This document shows, piece after piece, positions 28,364-35,475 of a stretch of DNA of 64,000 nt. Position numbers and translations under genes: made by a program. The notes beneath the pieces were generated by a model. That model had not been told where the DNA came from, made no database searches, and was given only the letters and a program-made list of their open reading frames with translations. Numbering within the stretch: position 1 is the stretch's first letter; every line of letters begins with the position of its first letter. The DNA comes from Rugamonas apoptosis (lineage in GTDB: Bacteria > Pseudomonadota > Gammaproteobacteria > Burkholderiales > Burkholderiaceae_D): NCBI RefSeq assembly GCF_014042355.1, contig NZ_JACEZU010000010.1, positions 124,001 through 188,000 of the forward strand, in the 5' to 3' direction.

Positions 28364-29381
28364 AGGCGCCATCGCGGCGCTGGCAGGACTGCTGATCCTG
28401 ATCGCGCTGGCCTTGCTGGCCGGCCGCTACGGCTGGCTGGACCTGGGCGCCTCGACCCGCCCCGTGGCGGCGCTGGAACAGGTGACCATCGCCACCAACA
28501 GCGCCTACGCCGGCACTTGCCCGGTGGCGGCCGCGCGCGAGAATGGCTATTTCGCCGACCAGGGGCTGCTGGTCACGCTGCAGGCCCGCTCCAGCGGCAA
28601 GGCGGCGATGGAAGCGGTGATGCAGGGCCAGGCCAACCTGGGCACGGTGGCCGACATTCCCATCATGTTCGCCGGCATCAACAACGACCCGGTGACCGTG
28701 ATCGCCACCATCTTCCGCACCGAGCGCGACCACGGCGTGGTGGCGCGGCGCGACCGCGGCATCGCCACCCCGGCCGACTTCAAGGGCAAGCGCATCGGCG
28801 TCACCCTCAACACGTCGGCCCATTTCGCGCTCGACGCCATGCTCAACCGCCACGGCCTGGCGCCGGCCGACGTCACCATGATCAACTACCGGCCCGAGGA
28901 TTTGTACGACGCCATGGCGCGCGGCGAGATCGACGCGGCCGCCACCTGGGAACCGTTCATGGACGCCCTGCTGACCCAGCTGGGCGAGAACGGCCGCGCC
29001 TTCTACGGCAAGGACATTTACGAAAGCCTGTACAACATCGCCGCCCTGCGCGACTACGTGCGCCAGCAGCCGCACACGGTGGAGAAAGTGCTGCGCGCGC
29101 TCGACCGCGGCGCGCGCTACTGCAGCAGCCACCCGGAGGCCGCGCGCGCCCTCATGAGCAGCAGTTCCCAGAGCGACGACCGCCAGTTGCGCGCCTCGTG
29201 GCCGGCCTACCGCTTCGGCGTCGTACTGGACCAGGGCCTGATCCTGGCGCTCGAGGATGAGGCGCGCTGGGCCATGAAGAACAAGCTGACGGCGCGCACC
29301 GATTTACCCAATTACCTGAGCTATATCTACCTCGATGGCCTGGAGGCGGTGTCGCCGGCCGCCGTCACCATCATCCATTGA
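28329..29381 (+). CDS. Membrane-anchored NMT1/SsuA-type substrate-binding protein
   Basis: 350 residues. The start at 28329 overlaps the preceding kinase gene by 35 bp and is supported by AAAGAGGAA just upstream. One hydrophobic segment (about 13-34) has no lipobox, so it is either an uncleaved anchor or a signal peptide. The body is a type II periplasmic-binding fold of the NMT1/THI5/TauA group: VTIATNSAYAGTCPVAAARENGYFADQGL, then NLGTVADIPIMFAGIN, DFKGKRIGVTLNTSAHFALDAMLNRHGL, and AMARGEIDAAATWEPFMDALL. No ABC permease or ATPase is nearby. Placed between two kinases it is more likely a ligand sensor for them than a transport component. Confidence 0.85.
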   Translation: MTQPSGPRLTAKGAIAALAGLLILIALALLAGRYGWLDLGASTRPVAALEQVTIATNSAYAGTCPVAAARENGYFADQGLLVTLQARSSGKAAMEAVMQGQANLGTVADIPIMFAGINNDPVTVIATIFRTERDHGVVARRDRGIATPADFKGKRIGVTLNTSAHFALDAMLNRHGLAPADVTMINYRPEDLYDAMARGEIDAAATWEPFMDALLTQLGENGRAFYGKDIYESLYNIAALRDYVRQQPHTVEKVLRALDRGARYCSSHPEAARALMSSSSQSDDRQLRASWPAYRFGVVLDQGLILALEDEARWAMKNKLTARTDLPNYLSYIYLDGLEAVSPAAVTIIH

Positions 29382-29391
29382 CGAGGGCACG

Positions 29392-31956
29392 GTGAAAATC
29401 TCAACCCGCCTCAAACTGGCCGGCGCGCTGGCCCTGCTGCTGGTGTCGATCATGCTGGCCGTGCTGCTGTCGACGGCCGTGCAGACGCGGCGCGAACTGG
29501 CCAAGAACGAAGCGGCCGGCAACCTGCTGCAAGGGGTGACAGCGCTGCGCTACCTGATGATGGAATACGCGCTGCGCCACGAGGAACGCACCCGCATCCA
29601 GTGGCAATGGCGCAGCGCCTCGCTAACCCAGTTGCTGGCGGCCATGCCCCCCACCGGCGACAGCCAGGAGGACGAACTGCTGACCGACCTGCGCAGCAAC
29701 CAGAGCAGCGTCGAGCAACTGTTCACGCTGCTGGTGGCCAACCAGCGCCAGCTGGAGGAGCAGCAGGACCGGCGCGCCATCCACGAAGTACTGGCGACCC
29801 GGCTGTCGGGCCAGATCACCAACAAGACCCAGGCCATGATCTCGTCCGCGCTGGTGCTGTCGCAGCGCAGCCGGGCCGGCGTGGTGCAGGCCCAGCAGCG
29901 CGCCAACGGCGCCGCCCTCGGTTCCGGCGCGCTGGTGCTGGCCTTTGTCGGCATGACCTTCCTGATGGTGCGCCGGCGCGTGATCGCCCCCCTGTTGACG
30001 TTGCGCGAGGGCACGGCCATCGTCGGCGCCGGCAACCTCGATTTCGCGCTCAAGATGGAGCGCGGCGACGAGATCGGCGAACTGGCCAACGCCTTCGACA
30101 ACATGACCGACAAGCTCAAATGGACCACCGTCTCGCGCGATGAGCTGGGCCGCAGCAACGATGCGCTGCAAACGGAAGTGGTGGTGCGCCAGCAGGCCGA
30201 GCACAAGGTGCAGGCCCAGCTGGGCCGGCTCAACCTGCTGCACCAGATCACCCGCTCGATCGGCGAGCGGCTCGATTTGCGCAGTATCTTCCAGGTGGTG
30301 ATCCGCAGCCTGGAGGACCAGTTGCCCGTCGACTTCAGCTGCATCTGCCTGTACGACCAGGAACAGAACATGCTCGAAGTGAGCAGCGTGGGCTTGCGCA
30401 GCGCGGCCCTGGCGATGGAATTCTCGATGACCGAGCACAGCCGCGTGCCGATCGACCGCAACGGCCTGTCGCGCTGCGTGGCCGGGCTGCTGGTGTACGA
30501 GCCCGACGTCCAGGCCGTCGACTTTCCGTTCCCCCAGCGGCTGGCGCGTGGCGGGCTGCGGGCGCTGGTGATGGCGCCGCTGCTGGCCGAGAGCACCGTG
30601 TTCGGGGTGCTGGTGGCGGCGCGCCACGAGGCCAACAGTTTTTCCAGCGGCGAATGCGAATTCCTGCGCCAGTTGAGCGAACACGTGGCGCTGGCCGCTA
30701 ACCAGGCCCAGCTCTACAGCGCCCTGCAGCGGGCCTACGACGATATCCGCCAGACCCAGCAGACAGTGATGCAGCAGGAACGGCTGCGCGCCCTGGGCCA
30801 GATGGCCAGCGGTATCGCGCACGACATCAACAACGCCATTTCGCCCGTGGCCCTGTACACGGAATCGCTGCTGGAGACGGAACCGGACCTGAGCCCGCGC
30901 ACGCGCGAGAACCTGGAAGTGATCAAACGCGCCATCGACGACGTAGCGGCCACGGTGGCGCGCATGCGCGAGTTCTACCGCCAGCGCGAGCCGCAACTGA
31001 CTTTGACGCCGGTGGATGCCAACCTGCTGCTGCAGCAAGTGATGGATTTGACGCGCGCACGCTGGAGCGACATGCCGCTGCAACGGGGCATCGTGATCCG
31101 CATGGTGACGGAACTGGCGCCGGACCTGCCGCCCGTGCACGGCATCGAAGGCGAGATCCGCGAAGCGCTCACCAACCTGATCTTCAACGCGGTGGACGCC
31201 ATGCCCGACGGCGGCACGCTCACGCTGCGCACCCGCCTGCGCCGCAGCCAGCCAGAGGGCGTGCACGCCACGGCGCCGCAGCAAGTGCTGATCGAGATTG
31301 CCGACAGCGGCGTGGGCATGGACGAAGCCACCCGGCGCCGCTGCCTGGAACCGTTCTTCACCACCAAGGGCGAACGGGGCACGGGGCTGGGACTGGCCAT
31401 GGTGTACGGCATGACGGAACGGCATGGCGCCAGCATCGAGATCGACACCCGGCCCAACGTGGGCACCACCATGCGGCTGCGCTTCCCGGTGCAGGCCAAC
31501 GCCAGCGCGGCGGTGCCGCTGCAGCACGGCGCACCGCCGTCGGCGCGCCGCATCCTGGTGGTGGACGACGATCCGATGGTGCTCAAGTCGTTGCGCGACA
31601 TCCTGGAAATCGATGGCCACACGGTCACTGCGGCCGACGGCGGCCAGGCCGGCATCGACACCTTCGCCGCCGCCGTGCATGGCCCGGCGCCGTTCGAGCT
31701 GGTCATCTCTGACCTGGGCATGCCCTATATCGACGGGCGCAAGGTGTCGGCCGCCATCAAGGAACTGTCGCCCACCACCCCCATCATCCTGCTGACGGGC
31801 TGGGGCCAGCGCCTGCTGACGGACGGCGACAACCCCAATCACACGGACTGCGTGCTGAGCAAGCCGCCCAAGCTGCGCGAACTGCGCGCCGCCCTCACCC
31901 AGCTGCTGGGCAACGACACGGCGCCCGAGGCAACGGAACTGCTGGGCGAAAAATAA
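29392..31956 (+). CDS. Membrane-bound hybrid sensor kinase with HAMP, GAF and receiver
   Basis: 854 residues from a GTG at 29392 that lies 10 bp after the binding-protein stop and behind GAGGG. A first membrane helix (about 8-27), a periplasmic helical domain (about 30-170) and a second helix (about 173-193) lead to HAMP (about 195-250), a GAF domain (about 295-440), a HisKA with His477 (ALGQMASGIAHDINNAISPVALY), a HATPase (NLIFNAVDAMPDGG, GTGLGLAMVYGMTERHGA) and a C-terminal receiver with Asp774 (LVISDLGMPYIDG). The periplasmic domain would lie next to the co-encoded binding protein. The receiver has no output domain; a plausible route is relay to the hybrid kinase two genes upstream. Confidence 0.9.
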   Translation: MKISTRLKLAGALALLLVSIMLAVLLSTAVQTRRELAKNEAAGNLLQGVTALRYLMMEYALRHEERTRIQWQWRSASLTQLLAAMPPTGDSQEDELLTDLRSNQSSVEQLFTLLVANQRQLEEQQDRRAIHEVLATRLSGQITNKTQAMISSALVLSQRSRAGVVQAQQRANGAALGSGALVLAFVGMTFLMVRRRVIAPLLTLREGTAIVGAGNLDFALKMERGDEIGELANAFDNMTDKLKWTTVSRDELGRSNDALQTEVVVRQQAEHKVQAQLGRLNLLHQITRSIGERLDLRSIFQVVIRSLEDQLPVDFSCICLYDQEQNMLEVSSVGLRSAALAMEFSMTEHSRVPIDRNGLSRCVAGLLVYEPDVQAVDFPFPQRLARGGLRALVMAPLLAESTVFGVLVAARHEANSFSSGECEFLRQLSEHVALAANQAQLYSALQRAYDDIRQTQQTVMQQERLRALGQMASGIAHDINNAISPVALYTESLLETEPDLSPRTRENLEVIKRAIDDVAATVARMREFYRQREPQLTLTPVDANLLLQQVMDLTRARWSDMPLQRGIVIRMVTELAPDLPPVHGIEGEIREALTNLIFNAVDAMPDGGTLTLRTRLRRSQPEGVHATAPQQVLIEIADSGVGMDEATRRRCLEPFFTTKGERGTGLGLAMVYGMTERHGASIEIDTRPNVGTTMRLRFPVQANASAAVPLQHGAPPSARRILVVDDDPMVLKSLRDILEIDGHTVTAADGGQAGIDTFAAAVHGPAPFELVISDLGMPYIDGRKVSAAIKELSPTTPIILLTGWGQRLLTDGDNPNHTDCVLSKPPKLRELRAALTQLLGNDTAPEATELLGEK

Positions 31957-31996
31957 GGTTCTTCACGGATCACCTCCCGGTCATCCGTGACGAACC
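31957..31996. terminator. Bidirectional terminator hairpin
   Basis: Arms 31957-31970 and 31983-31996 pair at 13 of 14 positions around a 12-nt loop, starting right after the sensor-kinase stop codon. Followed on the plus strand by ATGTTTT and on the minus strand by TTATTTTT, it can serve the kinase operon and the oppositely oriented glutaredoxin-like gene. Confidence 0.7.
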
Positions 31997-32001
31997 ATGT
32001 T

Positions 32002-32376
32002 TTATGCCGCCATCAGGGCGGGAAACTGCCCCTGGTCGACCAGTTTCTGCAATTCCTGGGCGCCGCCCACCAGCACGCCGCGCACGAACACCATGGGCAT
32101 GGTGGGCCAGCCGGTCCACATCTTGAGCGCGTTGCGGCGCCGCCATTGCGACAGGTAGCTGCCGTATTCCAGGTAATGGTAAGGCTGGCCCAGGCCGTCG
32201 AGGATCTTGCGCGCCTTGCGCGGGAACGGGTTCTGGGCCATGCCCACCACCACCACGGCATGGGCCGCGATGGCCGCCTGCACTTCGCGCACCACGTCGG
32301 CGTGGCTATCGGTGATGGCGGCGCGGATGGCGGGATGAATGTGCGCTTCGTCCAGGATGCTGCGGGTCATGGTCAC
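32002..32376 (-). CDS. Glutaredoxin-like protein without an active-site cysteine
   Basis: 124 residues. The C-terminal half has monothiol-glutaredoxin features: a glutathione-binding TMPMVFVRGVLVGGAQELQKLVDQG (the usual form is TxPxVFVxGxxIGG) and WRRRNALKMWTGWP. At the active-site turn, where glutaredoxins have CGFS or CPYC, this protein has GMAQNPFPRKARKIL; no Cys is present there or elsewhere in the protein. It cannot do thiol exchange by the normal mechanism and may instead bind glutathione or act as a scaffold. Its start overlaps the stop of the DUF1810 gene by 4 bp (ATGA), so the two are coupled. Confidence 0.8.
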   Translation of the reverse strand: MTMTRSILDEAHIHPAIRAAITDSHADVVREVQAAIAAHAVVVVGMAQNPFPRKARKILDGLGQPYHYLEYGSYLSQWRRRNALKMWTGWPTMPMVFVRGVLVGGAQELQKLVDQGQFPALMAA

Positions 32377-32807
32377 TCCTTGTTAGTCGACAGTAGCGTG
32401 AGCGTAGCCTGATCCGGCGCGCCGGCAAAGTACTTTTGCAAACATTGGGAAAAAACCGGCAGCTCAGGAGCGGCTTGGGCGAACAAGGTCAAACTGGAAT
32501 GGAATTTCATGTCGTCCGGCGCGCCGAAGATGGCGTGCGGATCATGGCCGGGCAAACTGGCCAGCAGTGCGCAACATGCCCGCAGCCGCTCGCCCAGCAC
32601 GGGATCGGCCAGATAGGCGCGCGCCTCGCCCAGTCCGGACAGCGCGTAATAGCGGGCCGTCTCGCTGCGCCCCAGGCCGTCCAGTTGCGGAAAGATGAAC
32701 CACATCCAGTGGCTGCGCTTGCGCCCTTGCTCCAGTTCGCGCAGCACGGTGTCGTACACGGGTGCCTGCGCCGTCTTGAACCGTTCCAGAGCGTATGGCT
32801 GTGACAT
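32373..32807 (-). CDS. DUF1810 family protein
   Basis: 144 residues. The DUF1810 signature is clear: YALERFKTAQAPVYDTVLRELEQGRKRSHWMWFIFPQLDGLGRSETARYYAL, then AYLADPVLGERLRACCALLASL and IFGAPDDMKFHSSLTLFA. The family is widespread and has no established biochemical role; members are sometimes called calpastatin-domain proteins without evidence. It shares a 4-bp overlap with the glutaredoxin-like gene downstream and lies 5 bp after the coiled-coil gene, so the three form an operon. Confidence 0.88.
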   Translation of the reverse strand: MSQPYALERFKTAQAPVYDTVLRELEQGRKRSHWMWFIFPQLDGLGRSETARYYALSGLGEARAYLADPVLGERLRACCALLASLPGHDPHAIFGAPDDMKFHSSLTLFAQAAPELPVFSQCLQKYFAGAPDQATLTLLSTNKE

Positions 32808-32812
32808 GGCGA

Positions 32813-33109
32813 TCAGTGGATCAACTTGAGCACGAGGTCGATCTTGGTATCGAGATCGGCGGCGACATGGTCGATCTTGCCGTTGAGGTCGGTGACAGCA
32901 TGGTCGATCTTCCCGTCAAGATCAGTAGCGACCTTGTCGGTCCTGGCCTCCAGCCTTGCCTCCATCCGCTCGCCAGTCGCTGAGCCGCCGGCAACTTGGT
33001 TCATTACCTCAAGCAACATTTCAGCATGCACACCTGCGGCTTGCGGCGTCACCCCCGCGTCGATCAGGCGCTTGGCATACTTGTGGCTGTCGAAGATGGC
33101 GGCATTCAT
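32813..33109 (-). CDS. Small coiled-coil protein, DUF1640-like
   Basis: 98 residues. The N-terminal half (FDSHKYAKRLIDAGVTPQAAGVHAEMLLE) resembles DUF1640/CCDC90 proteins. The C-terminal half contains three 11-residue repeats of the type KVATDLDGKID, HAVTDLNGKID, HVAADLDTKID, a hendecad coiled coil. There is no membrane helix at the C-terminus, unlike longer family members, so it may be a shortened soluble form. The start at 33109 follows an AGGAG ribosome site that lies partly inside a perfect hairpin. The function is unknown. Confidence 0.7.
   Translation of the reverse strand: MNAAIFDSHKYAKRLIDAGVTPQAAGVHAEMLLEVMNQVAGGSATGERMEARLEARTDKVATDLDGKIDHAVTDLNGKIDHVAADLDTKIDLVLKLIH
32829..32932 (-). 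repeat. 33-bp tandem repeats encoding 11-residue coiled-coil units
   Basis: Three degenerate 33-bp units within the coiled-coil gene each encode an (X)VATDL(D/N)GKID-type hendecad. Phase is kept, so the repeats lengthen the coiled coil. Confidence 0.6.
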
Positions 33110-33118
33110 GGCGCGCTC

Positions 33119-33142
33119 CTATGCGATTTGATTATCGCATAG
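33119..33142 (-). promoter_or_regulatory. Perfect 9-bp hairpin overlapping a ribosome-binding site
   Basis: CTATGCGAT and ATCGCATAG form a perfect stem around a 6-nt loop. On the minus strand its second arm runs into AGGAG, the ribosome site of the coiled-coil gene starting at 33109. Folding would partly hide that site. It could equally be an operator or the end of the upstream chemoreceptor transcript. Confidence 0.5.
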
Positions 33143-33240
33143 TCACATGGCCCCGAATCCCATCCGTTGATCCGGGACAGCCGCCGCCACGCCGCCGCTA
33201 CGCCAAACTCAAGATCAATGCACGCGGGCGCACGGCGGCG

Positions 33241-34917
33241 TCAGACGCCAGCCAGTCCTATGATGGAGCCCCGCCCGGCCAACGCGCCATGTTTGGCAGG
33301 GGCCTGGAGCTTATGCCGATGCAATGGTGTTGGCGGCACGGTCAGGCTCGCGCCTTCGGCGTGGACGGTAAACACGCTGACCGTGCGAACGAGATTTCCC
33401 GCCTGGTCGCGTAGCGATGCGGCCGCTGCCGCGGCCTCCTCCACCAGCGATGCATTCTGCTGGGTCACATTATCCATTTCGATGATCGCACGATTGACCT
33501 GCTCGATGCCAGCGGCCTGTTCCTGGCTCGCTCCCATGATTTCTGCAATCATGTCGGTCACCCGATTGACGCTGCCGACCACCTCGGCCATGGTCGCCCC
33601 CGCATCGCTGGCGAGTCTGGCGCCCGTGTCGACGCGCTCCACCGAGTTATCGATCAAGGCCTTGATCTCCCTGGCCGCACTGGCGCTGCGCTGGGCCAGG
33701 TTGCGCACCTCCGACGCGACCACGGCAAATCCGCGGCCCTGTTCGCCCGCCCGCGCGGCTTCGACCGCCGCGTTCAAGGCCAGGATGTTGGTCTGGAAAG
33801 CGATACCGTCAATGACACTGATGATGTCGACGATCTGGCGGGACGCCTCGCTGATCGAGTCCATCGTGTCAACCACGCGGGCCACGACGATCCCGCCTTT
33901 GCTGGCGATATCGGATGCCGTGAGGGCCAGGGCGTTGGCCTGCCGCGCATTGTCGGCGTTGAGGCGGACGGTGGACGTCAGCTCCTCCATTGACGACGCG
34001 GTCTCCTCCAGCGCGCCGGCCTGCTGCTCGGTTCGATTCGACAAATCGCTGTTTCCAGAGGAAATCTCCTCGGCCGCCGTCGAAACCGCTTCAGAGTCCC
34101 GGCGAACGGACGACACCACATCGGACAACGAGAGCTGCATGCGCCGCAATGCCGCCAACACGCTGCTGCTATCGTTCGACCGCACTTGCAGCTCAGCGGT
34201 CAGGTCGCCGCTGGCCACTTTGCTGACGGCGTCACACAAGACTAGCGGATCGGCGCCCAGCGATTTCAGCAGGCTTTTCGAAATCAGCGCACCGGCGACG
34301 ACAGCCAGGGTGGTGGCCAGGACACTGGCCAGGATAAGCATGTTTTTGCCGGTCGAAAAGTTATCCTCCGCGTCCCGTATCATACTGGCGGAGCGCTCCG
34401 ACGTCAGCCGCGCATATTCGTTCGACGCGGCCACCAGCGATGCCAGCAATGGCCGGCACTCCTCGTTCATCTTGGTGACCGCCTCCTCTTTCTTGTCATG
34501 CAGCGCGAGATCGACGATGGCGAGCGCGACGGGTGAATATTTTCTTTCGACCTCGTTAATCTGGTCGATCAGACCCCGCACCTCACCCGGCACGGATTTA
34601 TCCTTGGCGAGCTCATTGAGTTGATGCAGGTTGGAGACGACATCGGCCTGCGCCTGATTGACGATCTTTATTTCCGCATCCCTGTCCCTTTGGTTGGTGA
34701 CCAGGACCAGGTTCCGCGCCGCGATGGCGCGCAGGTCCACCGCCTCGCGCATCACATGGGCCGCTTCGGAACGTGCGCGCACGCCATTGACGTAGTTATC
34801 GAATCTCTCATACAGGTTGAAAAAGATAACGATGGACATGACGGCAATCCCCACCAGCAGCGCCGCCATACCGCCAAAGGCGATGGTGAGTTGAGCTCGC
34901 ATAGATAATTTTTTCAT
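33241..34917 (-). CDS. Methyl-accepting chemotaxis protein
   Basis: 558 residues. A membrane helix (about 9-31), a periplasmic four-helix-bundle ligand domain (about 35-190) with the family-typical long helices, and a second helix (about 192-212) precede a HAMP-like region and the cytoplasmic signalling domain. The conserved hairpin tip is IISVIDGIAFQTNILALNAAVEAARAGEQGRGFAVVASEVRNLAQRSA. Methylation helices are seen around SNRTEQQAGALEETASSMEEL and QASLVEEAAAAAASL-like segments. There is no CheR/CheB-tethering pentapeptide at the C-terminus (ending GSIIGLAGV). The ligand is unknown. It has the usual arrangement of an orphan receptor gene; no chemotaxis operon is nearby. Confidence 0.92.
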   Translation of the reverse strand: MKKLSMRAQLTIAFGGMAALLVGIAVMSIVIFFNLYERFDNYVNGVRARSEAAHVMREAVDLRAIAARNLVLVTNQRDRDAEIKIVNQAQADVVSNLHQLNELAKDKSVPGEVRGLIDQINEVERKYSPVALAIVDLALHDKKEEAVTKMNEECRPLLASLVAASNEYARLTSERSASMIRDAEDNFSTGKNMLILASVLATTLAVVAGALISKSLLKSLGADPLVLCDAVSKVASGDLTAELQVRSNDSSSVLAALRRMQLSLSDVVSSVRRDSEAVSTAAEEISSGNSDLSNRTEQQAGALEETASSMEELTSTVRLNADNARQANALALTASDIASKGGIVVARVVDTMDSISEASRQIVDIISVIDGIAFQTNILALNAAVEAARAGEQGRGFAVVASEVRNLAQRSASAAREIKALIDNSVERVDTGARLASDAGATMAEVVGSVNRVTDMIAEIMGASQEQAAGIEQVNRAIIEMDNVTQQNASLVEEAAAAAASLRDQAGNLVRTVSVFTVHAEGASLTVPPTPLHRHKLQAPAKHGALAGRGSIIGLAGV

Positions 34918-35162
34918 GACTTACCTTCGTAAACAATGCCAAAGAAATGGACGCGCGACATCGATGAATAAGCGATGCGGACCGGCGATGAACAATCGTT
35001 CGCTTCAGGACGAAGCGATGCTAGGAAAGAGTCGGAAACGTCGTCAAGTCGCCTGATTCATCTCTTCAGCTTAAAGAGATGCGCACCAAACGATGGCCAC
35101 TTTTCCAGAGCACAGGGGGCGGGTGCTCAGATATCACAAAATAAATTATCTAGTTATTTTGA

Positions 35163-35178
35163 TTTATTTGTTGAATTT
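35163..35178 (+). repeat. 16-bp direct repeat, copy 1
   Basis: TTTATTTGTTGAATTT; an identical copy lies at 35404-35419, 241 bp downstream, the two bracketing part of the AT-rich gap. An exact 16-bp match is unlikely by chance in a GC-rich genome, though both copies are low-complexity. Confidence 0.5.
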
Positions 35179-35403
35179 AGTTTCTCACGAAAAATCACAT
35201 GAATCAACATTCCTGACGTTCAGTTGTTTGCACGCAACTCTCGATGGGCGGCATGGCGGCATAGCGCCCGAGGGTACAGGCTCACACGGCCATGGTGGCG
35301 ATCCCATGTCCACAGGCGGGATGATGCCGACAGGCTAGTAGATGGCGAAACTATTGCAATAAATACAATTCAAAATTTGCATTCCCCGGCCCAGGCGAAT
35401 CAT

Positions 35404-35419
35404 TTTATTTGTTGAATTT
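35404..35419 (+). repeat. 16-bp direct repeat, copy 2
   Basis: Second exact copy of TTTATTTGTTGAATTT, 57 bp from the end of the EAL gene. Together with copy 1 it could mark the ends of a deleted or decayed insertion. Confidence 0.5.
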
Positions 35420-35475
35420 GATACCTTGAAAGACTGGCAGGCCCGCCCATGATCGCGGCCGGCGCCTGAAGCCCG

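Larger units (their letters stand above)
34918..35475. other. 558-bp AT-rich gene-free region
   Basis: No supportable gene is seen between the chemoreceptor and the EAL gene. Base composition is clearly lower in GC than the surroundings, above all 35120-35220 and 35340-35430. Two short hairpins are present: TCGCTTC/GAAGCGA (35000-35018) and CATCTCTT/AAGAGATG (35058-35080). A 16-bp sequence, TTTATTTGTTGAATTT, occurs twice. The stretch next to 34917 should hold the chemoreceptor promoter, but I cannot place its hexamers with confidence. Confidence 0.6.
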
